DNA of 64,000 bases from Balneola sp. EhC07 (GTDB lineage: Bacteria > Bacteroidota > Rhodothermia > Balneolales > Balneolaceae): positions 1 to 64,000 of the forward strand of contig NZ_LXYG01000006.1 of assembly GCF_001650905.1 (NCBI RefSeq), in the 5' to 3' direction. Positions 36,258 through 45,710 of this stretch are shown piece after piece (position 1 is the first letter of the stretch; each line of letters starts with the position of its first letter). A model generated the notes under the pieces. It was not told where the DNA came from. It saw only the letters and a list, made by a program, of their open reading frames with translations, and did no database searches. The translations under genes and the position numbers were made by a program.

Positions 36258-37778
36258 TCATTGCTTCCAAAAAGCAGGAGAGAAGATGATAAGAACGGTA
36301 AAGATCTCAAGTCGACCGATCATCATCAGCATGATCATAATCCATTTTCCAAGATAAGGCATTTTTGCAAAGCTGTCGGTGGGACCGAATTCACCCCAAC
36401 CCGGACCAATGTTCCCAAGTGCGGCGATACTTGCTCCGGCCGAGGACATGATATCATATCCGAATAGTGAAATTACAAAAGCTCCTAAACCAAATATGAA
36501 CATATACAGGATAAAGAAACTCAACACCGTTCGTTGAATATTTTGATTGATAGCCTGATCACCAATTCGGACCGGAAGAATGGCTTTTGGATGAATGATC
36601 TGTTTGATCTCCCGCCCGGTGTTGCGAATCAGGATCATCCAGCGGATCATTTTAATTCCGCCACCGGTAGAGCCCGCACTTCCTCCGGTAAAGAAAAACA
36701 GAAGCAGTAAAAATGCCCCGAAAGAATACCAGAGTTCGTAATCGTCGGTTCCAAATCCGGTAGTGGTAATAATAGCTACCGCTTGAAATGCTCCCGAACG
36801 AATAGCTTCAAGAATAGTGTATCCATCAAAAAACCAGAGAGAAAAGGAAATCCCCAGAATACCGATCATAGTGATCAGAGTGTAGAATCTGGTTTCCCTG
36901 TTTGCAAAAAAGGGTTCAAATTCCCCACGAAGCAATCGGAAATGCATAGCGAAGTTAATTCCTGCTAAAAACATAAATATGGTAATGATGGTATCGATGT
37001 AAGCAGAATCAAAGGCAGCGATACTGGTATTTTTGGTGGAAAAACCTCCGGTAGCAAGCGTGGCAAAAGCGTGATTGATCGCTTCAAACCAATCCATGGA
37101 AGGGTGGAGCCACAGAAGTAAAAACTCAGCTGCAGTAAAAGCTACATACACTACCCAGAGTAATTTCGCAGTTTCCTGAACTCTGGGCGTTAATTTATCG
37201 GCAGTAGGACCCGGTGATTCCGCTTGAAAAAGTTGCATACCACCAATTCCCAGAAGTGGGAGAATTGCCAAAGAAAGCACAATGATTCCCATTCCACCGA
37301 GCCAATGAGCGAGGGATCTCCAGAATAAAAAGCTTTTTGGAAGATCCTCAATGGCAGGGTTTACAATTCCTGTACTGGTGGTTCCACCCATAATAGTTGA
37401 ACCCGTAGTGGATAAACCACTCATAGTTTCAAAAACAGCGTCGGTATAATTTGGCAGAATACCTGAAATAGTAAAGGGGAGGGCTCCTACCAGCGAAAGG
37501 GCAAGCCAGGTTAAACTAACGACCAAAAATCCTTCACGAATTCTGAGTTCTTCTTTAGGTTTAAAGAAAAACCAAAGCAAACCCCCTAATATGAATGCGA
37601 TTCCGGCAGAAACTACAAAAGTATACCAGGTGTCCTGTCCATAGATCAGGTCAATACCTGCGGGTAACAGAAGTGCGAATCCCATAAAAAAGATGAACGC
37701 GCCCAGAATTCCCAATACAACCAAAAAATCAATGGTAGGGCGGTTAAAAGCGCTTATTACACTTTTACTTTTAGGCAT
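36258..37778 (-). CDS. trkH: Trk potassium uptake system, membrane channel subunit
   Basis: A 506-residue inner-membrane K+ channel/transporter of the TrkH/KtrB superfamily. The four pore-loop repeats are visible: SGLSTTGSTIMGG, ATLATGGFSTKN, ITTTGFGTDDY and ALGNIGPGWG, each with the filter glycine. About ten to twelve membrane segments surround them. The start codon lies inside the end of trkA (8-bp overlap), so translation is coupled with its gating partner. The product works with TrkA in the cytosolic gating ring. Confidence 0.95.
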   Translation of the reverse strand: MPKSKSVISAFNRPTIDFLVVLGILGAFIFFMGFALLLPAGIDLIYGQDTWYTFVVSAGIAFILGGLLWFFFKPKEELRIREGFLVVSLTWLALSLVGALPFTISGILPNYTDAVFETMSGLSTTGSTIMGGTTSTGIVNPAIEDLPKSFLFWRSLAHWLGGMGIIVLSLAILPLLGIGGMQLFQAESPGPTADKLTPRVQETAKLLWVVYVAFTAAEFLLLWLHPSMDWFEAINHAFATLATGGFSTKNTSIAAFDSAYIDTIITIFMFLAGINFAMHFRLLRGEFEPFFANRETRFYTLITMIGILGISFSLWFFDGYTILEAIRSGAFQAVAIITTTGFGTDDYELWYSFGAFLLLLFFFTGGSAGSTGGGIKMIRWMILIRNTGREIKQIIHPKAILPVRIGDQAINQNIQRTVLSFFILYMFIFGLGAFVISLFGYDIMSSAGASIAALGNIGPGWGEFGPTDSFAKMPYLGKWIMIMLMMIGRLEIFTVLIIFSPAFWKQ

Positions 37779-39129
37779 TGCTGAACAGCTTGGTTACTTT
37801 ATCTATGGCTTCAGGTAAGCAGAATACCATTACCCGATTTTCTGCTTGTATAACGGTTTTACCGGTAGCAATTTCTACCGATCCATCACAAAGAACTCCA
37901 CCAACTATACAGCCGTCAGGAAGTTTGATCTTTTGAATTTGTTTATCTGCCACTTTAGATTTTTCTGAAACCAACAGCTCAATTACTTCTGCTTTAATTC
38001 CCCGAAGTTCTGTTACAGAAATCACATTTCCACTTCTAACGTAGCGGTGAATTTCATTCGAAGCAGCTACTTTTTTGTTTACGACTGCATCAAGACCAAT
38101 GGTTTGTGAAAGCGGAATGAAATCCGGCTTAGAAACCAGCGCAACTGTCTTTTTAACATCTAAATGCTTCGCCATCAAACAGGAAATAATATTGGATTCT
38201 TCATCATCGGTTACCGCAATAAAAGCATCCATATCAGTTATACCTTCCGAAGCGAGGAGATCAGGATCCGTTGGGTTTCCATTAAGGATCATTGCATTTT
38301 TTAATTCAATGGCGAGTTCTTCTGCTCTTTCGTAATTAGGTTCGATGAGTTTTACTGACCAGTCCTTTTTTTCATCTCCACATAAAATACGGGCAATAGT
38401 TGTACCGATTCCGGAACCTCCGGCAATCATTATTCTATTCAGATCTGTTTCTGATTTACCTGTGGTGGCTATGATAGCAGGGATGTCTTCTGTTTTTGCC
38501 AGAATAAAAACCTGATCAAAGGTTTGGAGCTTCATGGGCCCGCGAGGCATCAGCGTTCTTCCACGACGCGCAATGGCAACTACACGAAATGTTATATCTT
38601 CGTTTTCAGATGCGTATTCGATCAGCGACTTTCCTATCAGGGGAGCGTTTCTGTCTAACCGGATTCCAACAAGCTGCATGAGGTCATCAGCCAAATTGAT
38701 CACATCGCTTGCTGCTGAACGTTTTAAAAGCTGAGCAATTTCCTGAGCGGCACTCAATTCCGGGTTGATCATTACATCGATTCCCAGATCGGTAGCTTTT
38801 AAAGGAGAATCACGGTGCGAAAACTCATCATTTCTGACTCTGGCGATCACCATTTTAGCACCCAGTTTTTTACTGATCATGGACGCGATCATATTTACTT
38901 CATCCACGCTGGTAACAGAGATCACAATATCTGCTTCAGAAACACCTGCTTTATTGAGGTCGTTAGCTGAAGTAGCATTTCCTTCTTTACATAGTACATC
39001 CAGAGTTTCTGATGCTTTTGATAACGATTCTTTGTCGCGATCTAAAATTATTACATCGTGCTTTTCTTTGGAGAGTACACTAGCAAGGTCGTACCCAATT
39101 TCTCCGGCACCAATTATTATGATCTTCAA
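37771..39129 (-). CDS. trkA: Trk potassium uptake system, NAD-binding regulatory subunit
   Basis: A 452-residue cytosolic regulator with two RCK units. The first Rossmann fold begins MKIIIIGAGEIGYDLASVLS. The second has GGSGIGTTIARIL near residue 237. Each is followed by an RCK_C domain (for example VGIRLDRNAPLIGKSLIEYA). ATP/NAD(H) binding controls K+ flow through TrkH. It is transcribed first, with trkH overlapping by 8 bp. Confidence 0.95.
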   Translation of the reverse strand: MKIIIIGAGEIGYDLASVLSKEKHDVIILDRDKESLSKASETLDVLCKEGNATSANDLNKAGVSEADIVISVTSVDEVNMIASMISKKLGAKMVIARVRNDEFSHRDSPLKATDLGIDVMINPELSAAQEIAQLLKRSAASDVINLADDLMQLVGIRLDRNAPLIGKSLIEYASENEDITFRVVAIARRGRTLMPRGPMKLQTFDQVFILAKTEDIPAIIATTGKSETDLNRIMIAGGSGIGTTIARILCGDEKKDWSVKLIEPNYERAEELAIELKNAMILNGNPTDPDLLASEGITDMDAFIAVTDDEESNIISCLMAKHLDVKKTVALVSKPDFIPLSQTIGLDAVVNKKVAASNEIHRYVRSGNVISVTELRGIKAEVIELLVSEKSKVADKQIQKIKLPDGCIVGGVLCDGSVEIATGKTVIQAENRVMVFCLPEAIDKVTKLFSNA

Positions 39130-39146
39130 AAAGAGCCTTTTTTCGT

Positions 39147-39162
39147 AATTTGTTAACGAATT
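39147..39162. promoter_or_regulatory. Near-perfect 16-bp palindrome upstream of trkA
   Basis: AATTTGTTAACGAATT is palindromic except for one base pair and lies 18-33 bp before the trkA start codon, in the 88-bp gap to the PKD gene. A dyad at this distance from the start could bind a repressor of potassium uptake. It is AT-rich, so chance cannot be excluded. Confidence 0.3.
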
Positions 39163-39217
39163 AAACTACTGTGTTTTTAAGTGAAATGAAAGATTTTGAA
39201 GAGGTATACCTGAATAG

Positions 39218-42200
39218 TTATTCGGTTATAATAACCACATCAATAGTTATTGGGCTTGATCTGGCTACCCGTTGATCAGTTACCTGAACTGTAAATCTGT
39301 TTTCACCTTTAACCAATTGAACGCCAATCTGTTTTCCGGTTCCTAGAGTAGTACCTCTTTGCTTCCATGTATAAATTACATCAGAGTCTTCCCTATTAAC
39401 AGAAGGAGCTTTAAGTATTATAGAAGGATTTGCAGGATTCCATTCAATAGTTTGTGTTTCCGGGCTTTCAGTGAAACTGAGTCGGGGAACAACCTGAAGA
39501 GAAAATTCTTGTGATACTAACTCAGAACCATTTTGTAAATATGCAAGAGTTAGAGTCTTATTACCTGGTGTTGTTGATGTCCAGGTTAGTGAGAATTGTC
39601 CCTGATTCTTAAATCTCCATGGGTTTTCCATCCGGATATCAGCTAATGATAAAGCTCCGCCAACAGCTATCAGTTTTGGAAGGTCAGGATTTGCAACAGG
39701 TAATACTTTTGGTGTTACACGAATTACAGCACTGTCTACTGAGTTGGAAAGCCCTCTGTTATCATTCTGAATCAGAACAAGTTTATGACCTTGTGGATTG
39801 GTTACTTCAAAAGTCGGGCTTGAAATTACATTTCCATCAAGTTTCCACGTTGATGTTAATACATCTTCATCTCTGTCCAACGTTGATGCATTTCTGAAAC
39901 TAACAGTCTCGTTCAGATAAACAGCTTCAGGAGCAATAATAGAAGGAGAAGGCTTACTATTTGCAAAGAATGTTTTTTCGACTGAAGCAGTGTTATTTGT
40001 TGCTGTAGTATTGTCGGTGATCTCCAGTTTAACGGTATGATCTCCGGGCTGAATTGCTTTTATGATCTCAGCAGCATTTTCACTGATCAGTTGCCCATCC
40101 ATATACCATTTGTAAGACTTAACGAATCCATCAGGATCTCTGGAACTCAAAGCGTCCAGTTTAAGATCTGTTCCGGCTGGTATATTCGTAGGTAAATTCC
40201 AGTTTATAACCGGTGGTGCATTAACCTTTATACTTTTGGTGATGCTTACGGTATTACAATTTGTTTCTGAATTAGTTTCCAGTTCAAGGCTTACAAGATA
40301 TTCGCCGGGTTCATCGAAGGTATAAGTAGTATTAAGTCCTTCAACAACTTCTTGTCCTTTTTCAGAATCAATAACCCATTTAGCAGATTTAAAACCACCG
40401 TCAGCTGATGATTCTGATCCATCCAGTGTTACTGCTTTTCCTGGAATTGTATATTCAGGAAGCTCAAAACTTGCTTCAGGGCCTTCAACTACGGTTACTG
40501 TTGCAGTTGTTTGACTGATGTTGCTGCAACGACCGGATCCTGAACCTTCAACGGTCAGTGAAACGGTATACACTCCCGGTGTAGTAAAAATATGATCGAT
40601 CACAGCTCCTGTTTTTGATTTTCCATCACCGGTATCCCAACTAAAAGATGGGAGGGAGCCGGAAGGATCTGTACTCGAAGATCCGTCAAATCTGATGCTG
40701 TTATTTACGCAAATCGTTGTATCCGATAAATTTAACTTTGCTACCGGAGAACCTTCAATGATAACAGGAATCGTCGCCACTGTTTGTTCTTCGGTAAAGC
40801 CATCATTCAAAGTAAGTTTGGCTTCATAAATTCCCGGTGTTTCATACACATAGGATGGATTAGCCTGATCAGAAGAGGCACCGTTACCAAAGCTCCAATT
40901 TACACTGAAAGGATCTCCGTCAGGGTCAAAGCTCTGTGAGCTGTTAAATAAAACCGTTTGTCCTGTACAGGAAGCGATTTCAGATGCAACCACTGCTTTA
41001 ACCGGTCTGTTGATTAAAACTCTGATGGATTCCTCTGCAATACTATTTTCAAGTCCTAAACCATCATTAACTGTAAGCCCAATGAAATGCACACCCGGCT
41101 CACTTGCTTGCCATGTAAAGGAAGATTCGTTTCGTTTTGTGCCGTCCGGTAAAGTCCATTCAAAAGTCAATGGGTTTTCATCCAGATCATAACTTGAGGT
41201 TGCATCAAGTTTTACTGAAAGCGCATTAGATCTTAAAACGGTTTCTGTAACGATCAAAGGCTGGTGATTTACTTTCAGTTCTCCCGATACAGAAGAGCTG
41301 GAGTTAGATAAACCATCATTATCCGTTACTGTTAATGTGAAAGACTTGGCTCCACTTTCTCTGAATGTTCTTTGAATTACACGGCCACGAAGTGTTACTC
41401 CGTCATTAAATTCCCACCTGTATCGAGCTATACTACCATCCAGATCGTATGATTCTGCGGCAGAGAATCTGATTTCTTTGTTTGGAGCAACATAATCTGC
41501 ATCAGAAACCCAAACAGCAGTAGGAGGGGTGTTTACCCGAACTTTTTTAGTTTTAATTCCTTCCGCAAGTTCATAACCGGAATCGTCTTTTACTCTTAGC
41601 GAGATATTTGCGTTTCCTGTTTTACTTAAGGTGGTGGTGATTGTGCTTCCTGTTCCGATTAATTCTCCTTCATTATACCACTCATAACTGGTAATCAATC
41701 CATCGCTGTCTGTACTTAAAGAACCATCTAAAGTGAACTCCTGTCCCGGAGCAACAACTACAGGTGAATTAAAATCTGCAATCGGATATTGGTTGATCAA
41801 TAAAATGTGTTCCGTGGTTCTGCTACTGTTTGAAAGTCCTTCACCATCATTTACCTGAAGAGTAACTCTGTACTCTCCCGTCTTAGAATAAGTATGTTGA
41901 ACTCTTGGTCCTGTTGCAGTATTTCCGTCTCCGAAATTCCATCTGTATGTACTTAGTGTGGATTCTGAATCGCTGCTTTGTTCTGCAGAAAAAGTTACTC
42001 TGGAACTGGAAGTTACTTTTGCAGCAGTAATTACCGGCTGTGGAGGAGTATTTATCCGAACGGTTTTAGTTAGTTCCTGCACCGAATTTGAAACACCTCT
42101 GCCATCGTCAACTATAAGTTTTACACGGTATGCACCGGGATCAGAAAATTGAAATTCTGTTACTGCTTCAGAAGCTATCAGATTATCATTAACAAACCAC

Positions 42201-43936
42201 TTGTAAGTCAATGGATTATTATTCCCATCTGTAGAACTGCCGGCATCAAAAGTGATATTATCTCCGGGAGCAGCTTTCTCTCTTAAAGTGAACAGTGGTA
42301 CCGGAGGTGCGTTAACTTCGTATCTTTTGTTAATGGAGTATAAACCGTTACTGGATCCGGAACCATCATCTAAAGTTAGATTAATTGTATATGAACCCGG
42401 GTCTGAGTGATTTACAGTTACTGTTTTACCATTTGATGCACCTGCAATACCAACTCCTCTCCACGAATAGATCAAAGAATCATTATCAGCGTCGGTTTGA
42501 TTACTTACAGTTGCTGTAACGTTTTCATTTGTTCCGATTAGCGAAGCGATATTTAACTCAGCATAAGGCTGTGTGTTAACTCGCATTTGAATTTGACGCT
42601 CATCAGTCGCGCAAATAGGATTGGAGCCACCATCAGAAACTCTAAGAGTTACATTATAAGTACCGGAAATTGTACTGGAAAACCGGAAAGATTCTGAATT
42701 ACCTCTAGGAGAACCATTTACATACCATTGGTACGTCAATGGCTTGCCTTCAATATCATAAGAATTTGAGCCTGACAGTAAAATTGTTTCAGTAGGGGAA
42801 ATAACACGTTTTGGTACTGATACTCGTGCAACAGGTGGTGAATTTATAAATACTGATTTTGTATATGTCCAATACTCCGGGAAAAGGGATCTTTGATTCG
42901 GAATCAGAACGGTGTACTGAATCTCACCGGGAGTATCAGAAGAAATGGTTGGTGTTTTACCGGAAGCCACTTGTTGATTATCCAGTATCCATCTGGAGTT
43001 GCTGATTTCCGCGTTATTAAAGTCGTTTCCTGCTAGTTCGAATGTTTTCTCGGTACATTGTTGAGTAGGCACTTCATTAATACCGAGATTGGGCTTTATG
43101 TTATTTTCACTTACAAAGGGTTCAAGTAACCAAAGAACCGGGCTATCAAATCCATATACAGTCATTGTATTAATTCGATCTGATGATCCTGTAATATTCA
43201 ATCCCCAATTGTTTTTTAGTCCAAATTTTGATGCTGGGATACCGGAACGGGACAAGTCAAAGATCTCACCAAAAGTATCTATTTTACGAACTCTGGAATC
43301 TTCCTGTCCGCTGGCAACTAGTCGGGGTGAGTCTGAAGTTTCCTGCAACAAATAAGGTTTGAGTTGAAATACAGAACTTCTTTGTGAATTAAAAAGCCCT
43401 ATTGACAGATCAACGCCAATAATTTGCCAATTTTGGCCTGATAAAATCTGTCCGGTTGGCGAACTAACCCTGAAGTTAAAACTATTTACATCATCTCCGT
43501 TGTCAGTCGAGACGCGGATTATATAGCCGTTGGATGAAGTATTATCGATATCAGATAAAGCAACCCACCTGTTTTTAAACCGCTCTTCGTTTTGGGTTGT
43601 TAACTGTGTTACTTTATTCGATGGATTAGATTTAGATCGTAGCCTTCCATTTTCAATACTGTAAACTTCATCAAAAGGGAATAGTGAAAATGAAGTGGAA
43701 GTATTGGCACCGTTTTGAGTTACAATATCTACAGCACCGCCTAAGCCTGCATCAAAGATCTCAATTTTCCCGTTTTGAGGAGTACCTGAAGGTTTGATCC
43801 AAATATCGTACTGATTTCGGCTGTCACCACTAACAATAGAAGTACTTCTACCGGATATAGAAAGATAGACTTCCTGAGCTAAAATAGAGTGCGAGACAAA
43901 TAATAAAGTAAGAACGAGTGTTAGTCGTTTTATCAT
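39218..43936 (-). CDS. Giant secreted protein with about twelve PKD-like domains
   Basis: A 1572-residue protein with a signal peptide (ends SILAQ). A ~370-residue N-terminal region of unknown fold follows, then about twelve tandem PKD/Ig-like domains of roughly 85-90 residues. They show the usual motifs (for example YRWNFGDGNTATG with HTYSKTGEYRVTLQVNDG; FDGSSSTDPSG; GVYTVSLTVEG), and the last ~150 residues form related beta domains. There is no lipobox and no T9SS tail, so the protein should be periplasmic or secreted by another route. The operon order is kinase, FecR/Ig protein (16 bp upstream) and this gene, suggesting an envelope sensor or scaffold. Ligand is unknown. Confidence 0.8.
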   Translation of the reverse strand: MIKRLTLVLTLLFVSHSILAQEVYLSISGRSTSIVSGDSRNQYDIWIKPSGTPQNGKIEIFDAGLGGAVDIVTQNGANTSTSFSLFPFDEVYSIENGRLRSKSNPSNKVTQLTTQNEERFKNRWVALSDIDNTSSNGYIIRVSTDNGDDVNSFNFRVSSPTGQILSGQNWQIIGVDLSIGLFNSQRSSVFQLKPYLLQETSDSPRLVASGQEDSRVRKIDTFGEIFDLSRSGIPASKFGLKNNWGLNITGSSDRINTMTVYGFDSPVLWLLEPFVSENNIKPNLGINEVPTQQCTEKTFELAGNDFNNAEISNSRWILDNQQVASGKTPTISSDTPGEIQYTVLIPNQRSLFPEYWTYTKSVFINSPPVARVSVPKRVISPTETILLSGSNSYDIEGKPLTYQWYVNGSPRGNSESFRFSSTISGTYNVTLRVSDGGSNPICATDERQIQMRVNTQPYAELNIASLIGTNENVTATVSNQTDADNDSLIYSWRGVGIAGASNGKTVTVNHSDPGSYTINLTLDDGSGSSNGLYSINKRYEVNAPPVPLFTLREKAAPGDNITFDAGSSTDGNNNPLTYKWFVNDNLIASEAVTEFQFSDPGAYRVKLIVDDGRGVSNSVQELTKTVRINTPPQPVITAAKVTSSSRVTFSAEQSSDSESTLSTYRWNFGDGNTATGPRVQHTYSKTGEYRVTLQVNDGEGLSNSSRTTEHILLINQYPIADFNSPVVVAPGQEFTLDGSLSTDSDGLITSYEWYNEGELIGTGSTITTTLSKTGNANISLRVKDDSGYELAEGIKTKKVRVNTPPTAVWVSDADYVAPNKEIRFSAAESYDLDGSIARYRWEFNDGVTLRGRVIQRTFRESGAKSFTLTVTDNDGLSNSSSSVSGELKVNHQPLIVTETVLRSNALSVKLDATSSYDLDENPLTFEWTLPDGTKRNESSFTWQASEPGVHFIGLTVNDGLGLENSIAEESIRVLINRPVKAVVASEIASCTGQTVLFNSSQSFDPDGDPFSVNWSFGNGASSDQANPSYVYETPGIYEAKLTLNDGFTEEQTVATIPVIIEGSPVAKLNLSDTTICVNNSIRFDGSSSTDPSGSLPSFSWDTGDGKSKTGAVIDHIFTTPGVYTVSLTVEGSGSGRCSNISQTTATVTVVEGPEASFELPEYTIPGKAVTLDGSESSADGGFKSAKWVIDSEKGQEVVEGLNTTYTFDEPGEYLVSLELETNSETNCNTVSITKSIKVNAPPVINWNLPTNIPAGTDLKLDALSSRDPDGFVKSYKWYMDGQLISENAAEIIKAIQPGDHTVKLEITDNTTATNNTASVEKTFFANSKPSPSIIAPEAVYLNETVSFRNASTLDRDEDVLTSTWKLDGNVISSPTFEVTNPQGHKLVLIQNDNRGLSNSVDSAVIRVTPKVLPVANPDLPKLIAVGGALSLADIRMENPWRFKNQGQFSLTWTSTTPGNKTLTLAYLQNGSELVSQEFSLQVVPRLSFTESPETQTIEWNPANPSIILKAPSVNREDSDVIYTWKQRGTTLGTGKQIGVQLVKGENRFTVQVTDQRVARSSPITIDVVIITE

Positions 43937-43952
43937 AATAACCCGATCGAAT

Positions 43953-45710
43953 TTACTTAACCGTATAAGATTTGGACAATGTTTCTATGCCTGTTTGATT
44001 TGCCTTAAATGTAATGGAAAGTTTGCCTTGTTGCACGTTCATTGTTACACCCCATCTTCCTTGCGAATCAGTTTTTACAGTTTTTATAGTATCGCCATTT
44101 TTTAACTCTACTTCCATTTCAGGAAAAGCACGTCCCGTTATTGTTTTTGCAGAGTTTGCGGCGGAAATATCTTCTTTTATATCCAACCCATCAAGTTTAA
44201 CTTTAAAAAGATATTCCTCAGTTAAATGTACAACACGAAGTTCTTTGCGAGTGGTATTTTGAGAGCCATCTGTTGAAGTTACATTAATAACTTGGTCATT
44301 TAATTCTAATAAAACAACTCTGTTGAATGTCCCGGAACCTGATACCTCAGTAGTTTTACCATTTACCAATACAACGGCATCGGGTTCGGTTACACCAGTA
44401 ATGGTCACAGAATTTGATAACACAAAATGAACCTTTTGGTTAAACTGATCACCAAAAATCGGAGGAGATTTAGTGTCCTGATTTCTTATTACCAAAAACG
44501 TATCAGAAAAAGGGCCTTTCAGTCCTAGGTTATCTACGGATTGTACTCTCACATAGGTTGTGCCAAGAGGAAGGTCTTCCATCAAGATTCTGGTGTTAGT
44601 TACTTCCTTCACTACTACATTTTTATCAAAATTATAAGCACTACTATATTCTACTCTATAATTGACAGCGTTGCTAACACCGATAAAATTCAGAAGAAAA
44701 TCATTTTGATAAATAATGGTGTCCAGTTTTGAAGTTAAATATTTGGGTGCGGGTAAAAGCTTTACAGGAGGCAAGGGAGCAGCATTTCCACGAATGATAG
44801 TACCTTCATCTTTTCGGATAGTTACAATAACGTTATTCGCTGAGACCTGAGCATCACCATCATAATTAGAGAGTCTTACATTCGTTCCGCCTGAGTTTTC
44901 TGCCAGGAAATTTTGTGTATTCAACTCTGTTGTCGAACTTCCTGCATTCAAAACATATTTACTTCGTTCTTTACCAACCGCGGAAAGCTTTGAAAGTAAA
45001 CCACCTTCTACCAAAGTGATTTCAGCATCAGCACTTTTATCAAGCTTATCTATTCTGGACTTTCTGATAATTGCTGTTGTATTGGGATTAACTATGATAT
45101 TACTTCCATCAGTAAAAGCTAAAGTAGCGTAACTTTCTTGTTGTGTTCTTACCCCGTGCGATTCCTCAAAAAGATCACCCACAAAAGCTTCATTCCAACC
45201 GGCAAGCAATCCAAGCCTTTTATCAACAATTCCGTTTTTGGAAATCAATTGCGCCTGGATGGCTACCAACCGATTACTATTCAGGGTTCTCTCCAAAGCA
45301 TCAACTGAGGGCTTAAGTTGTTCACTGATACCCAAAGCATTTTCTAAGTTTCCATTTCTGATCTCATCGAGAAAATCACTAAACAACTTATTGGTATCAT
45401 TTAGTTGATTAGTAGCAAAAATAGTAGCTCCTTCACCAATAAGTTTATTCGTTCTTTTTTGTTGATCTTCGAATATGATTGTGGAATTAGTGAGACTTCT
45501 GAGTTTAAGCAAATCACCACTGGATAGGGTAAAAGTATTATTGGTAATGTTATGTTCAGCAAGACTAACAACTACAGGCCAATTCAGAGAACTGCCTGCA
45601 TATCTTTGTGATATTTGCTGAAGCTTATCGCTTGAAAAAGACACAGGATCCTGAGCCTGAACACCCAAAGAAATAAAACTTATTAGGATAGTTATTATCA
45701 GTGATTTCAT
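43953..45710 (-). CDS. Secreted FecR-domain protein with Ig-like repeats
   Basis: A 585-residue protein with signal peptide (ends VQAQ). Residues about 30-70 resemble a LysM-like entry (ISQRYAGSSLNWPVVVSLAE then SSGDLLKLRS). A helical stretch follows. Then comes a FecR domain (about 183-300; GVRTQQESYATLAFTDGSN and LVEGGLLSKLSAVGKE), a fibronectin-like domain (about 340-400) and two Ig-like or carboxypeptidase-regulatory-like modules at the end. FecR domains act in the periplasm in signal transfer. Its start overlaps the kinase stop by one base, and the PKD gene follows by 16 bp. Confidence 0.75.
   Translation of the reverse strand: MKSLIITILISFISLGVQAQDPVSFSSDKLQQISQRYAGSSLNWPVVVSLAEHNITNNTFTLSSGDLLKLRSLTNSTIIFEDQQKRTNKLIGEGATIFATNQLNDTNKLFSDFLDEIRNGNLENALGISEQLKPSVDALERTLNSNRLVAIQAQLISKNGIVDKRLGLLAGWNEAFVGDLFEESHGVRTQQESYATLAFTDGSNIIVNPNTTAIIRKSRIDKLDKSADAEITLVEGGLLSKLSAVGKERSKYVLNAGSSTTELNTQNFLAENSGGTNVRLSNYDGDAQVSANNVIVTIRKDEGTIIRGNAAPLPPVKLLPAPKYLTSKLDTIIYQNDFLLNFIGVSNAVNYRVEYSSAYNFDKNVVVKEVTNTRILMEDLPLGTTYVRVQSVDNLGLKGPFSDTFLVIRNQDTKSPPIFGDQFNQKVHFVLSNSVTITGVTEPDAVVLVNGKTTEVSGSGTFNRVVLLELNDQVINVTSTDGSQNTTRKELRVVHLTEEYLFKVKLDGLDIKEDISAANSAKTITGRAFPEMEVELKNGDTIKTVKTDSQGRWGVTMNVQQGKLSITFKANQTGIETLSKSYTVK

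Noticed and set aside
37747-37754. AAGCGCTT palindrome in the 5' part of trkH
   Set aside because: Core only, flanks do not fit the operator, inside coding sequence of an unrelated gene.
38765-39148. 127-residue open frame antisense to trkA
   Set aside because: Shadow of trkA; Ser/Thr/Ile-rich, no recognisable domain.
41000-43000. Apparent DNA repetitiveness across the PKD gene
   Set aside because: Protein-level domain repeats that have diverged at DNA level; not a repeat array.
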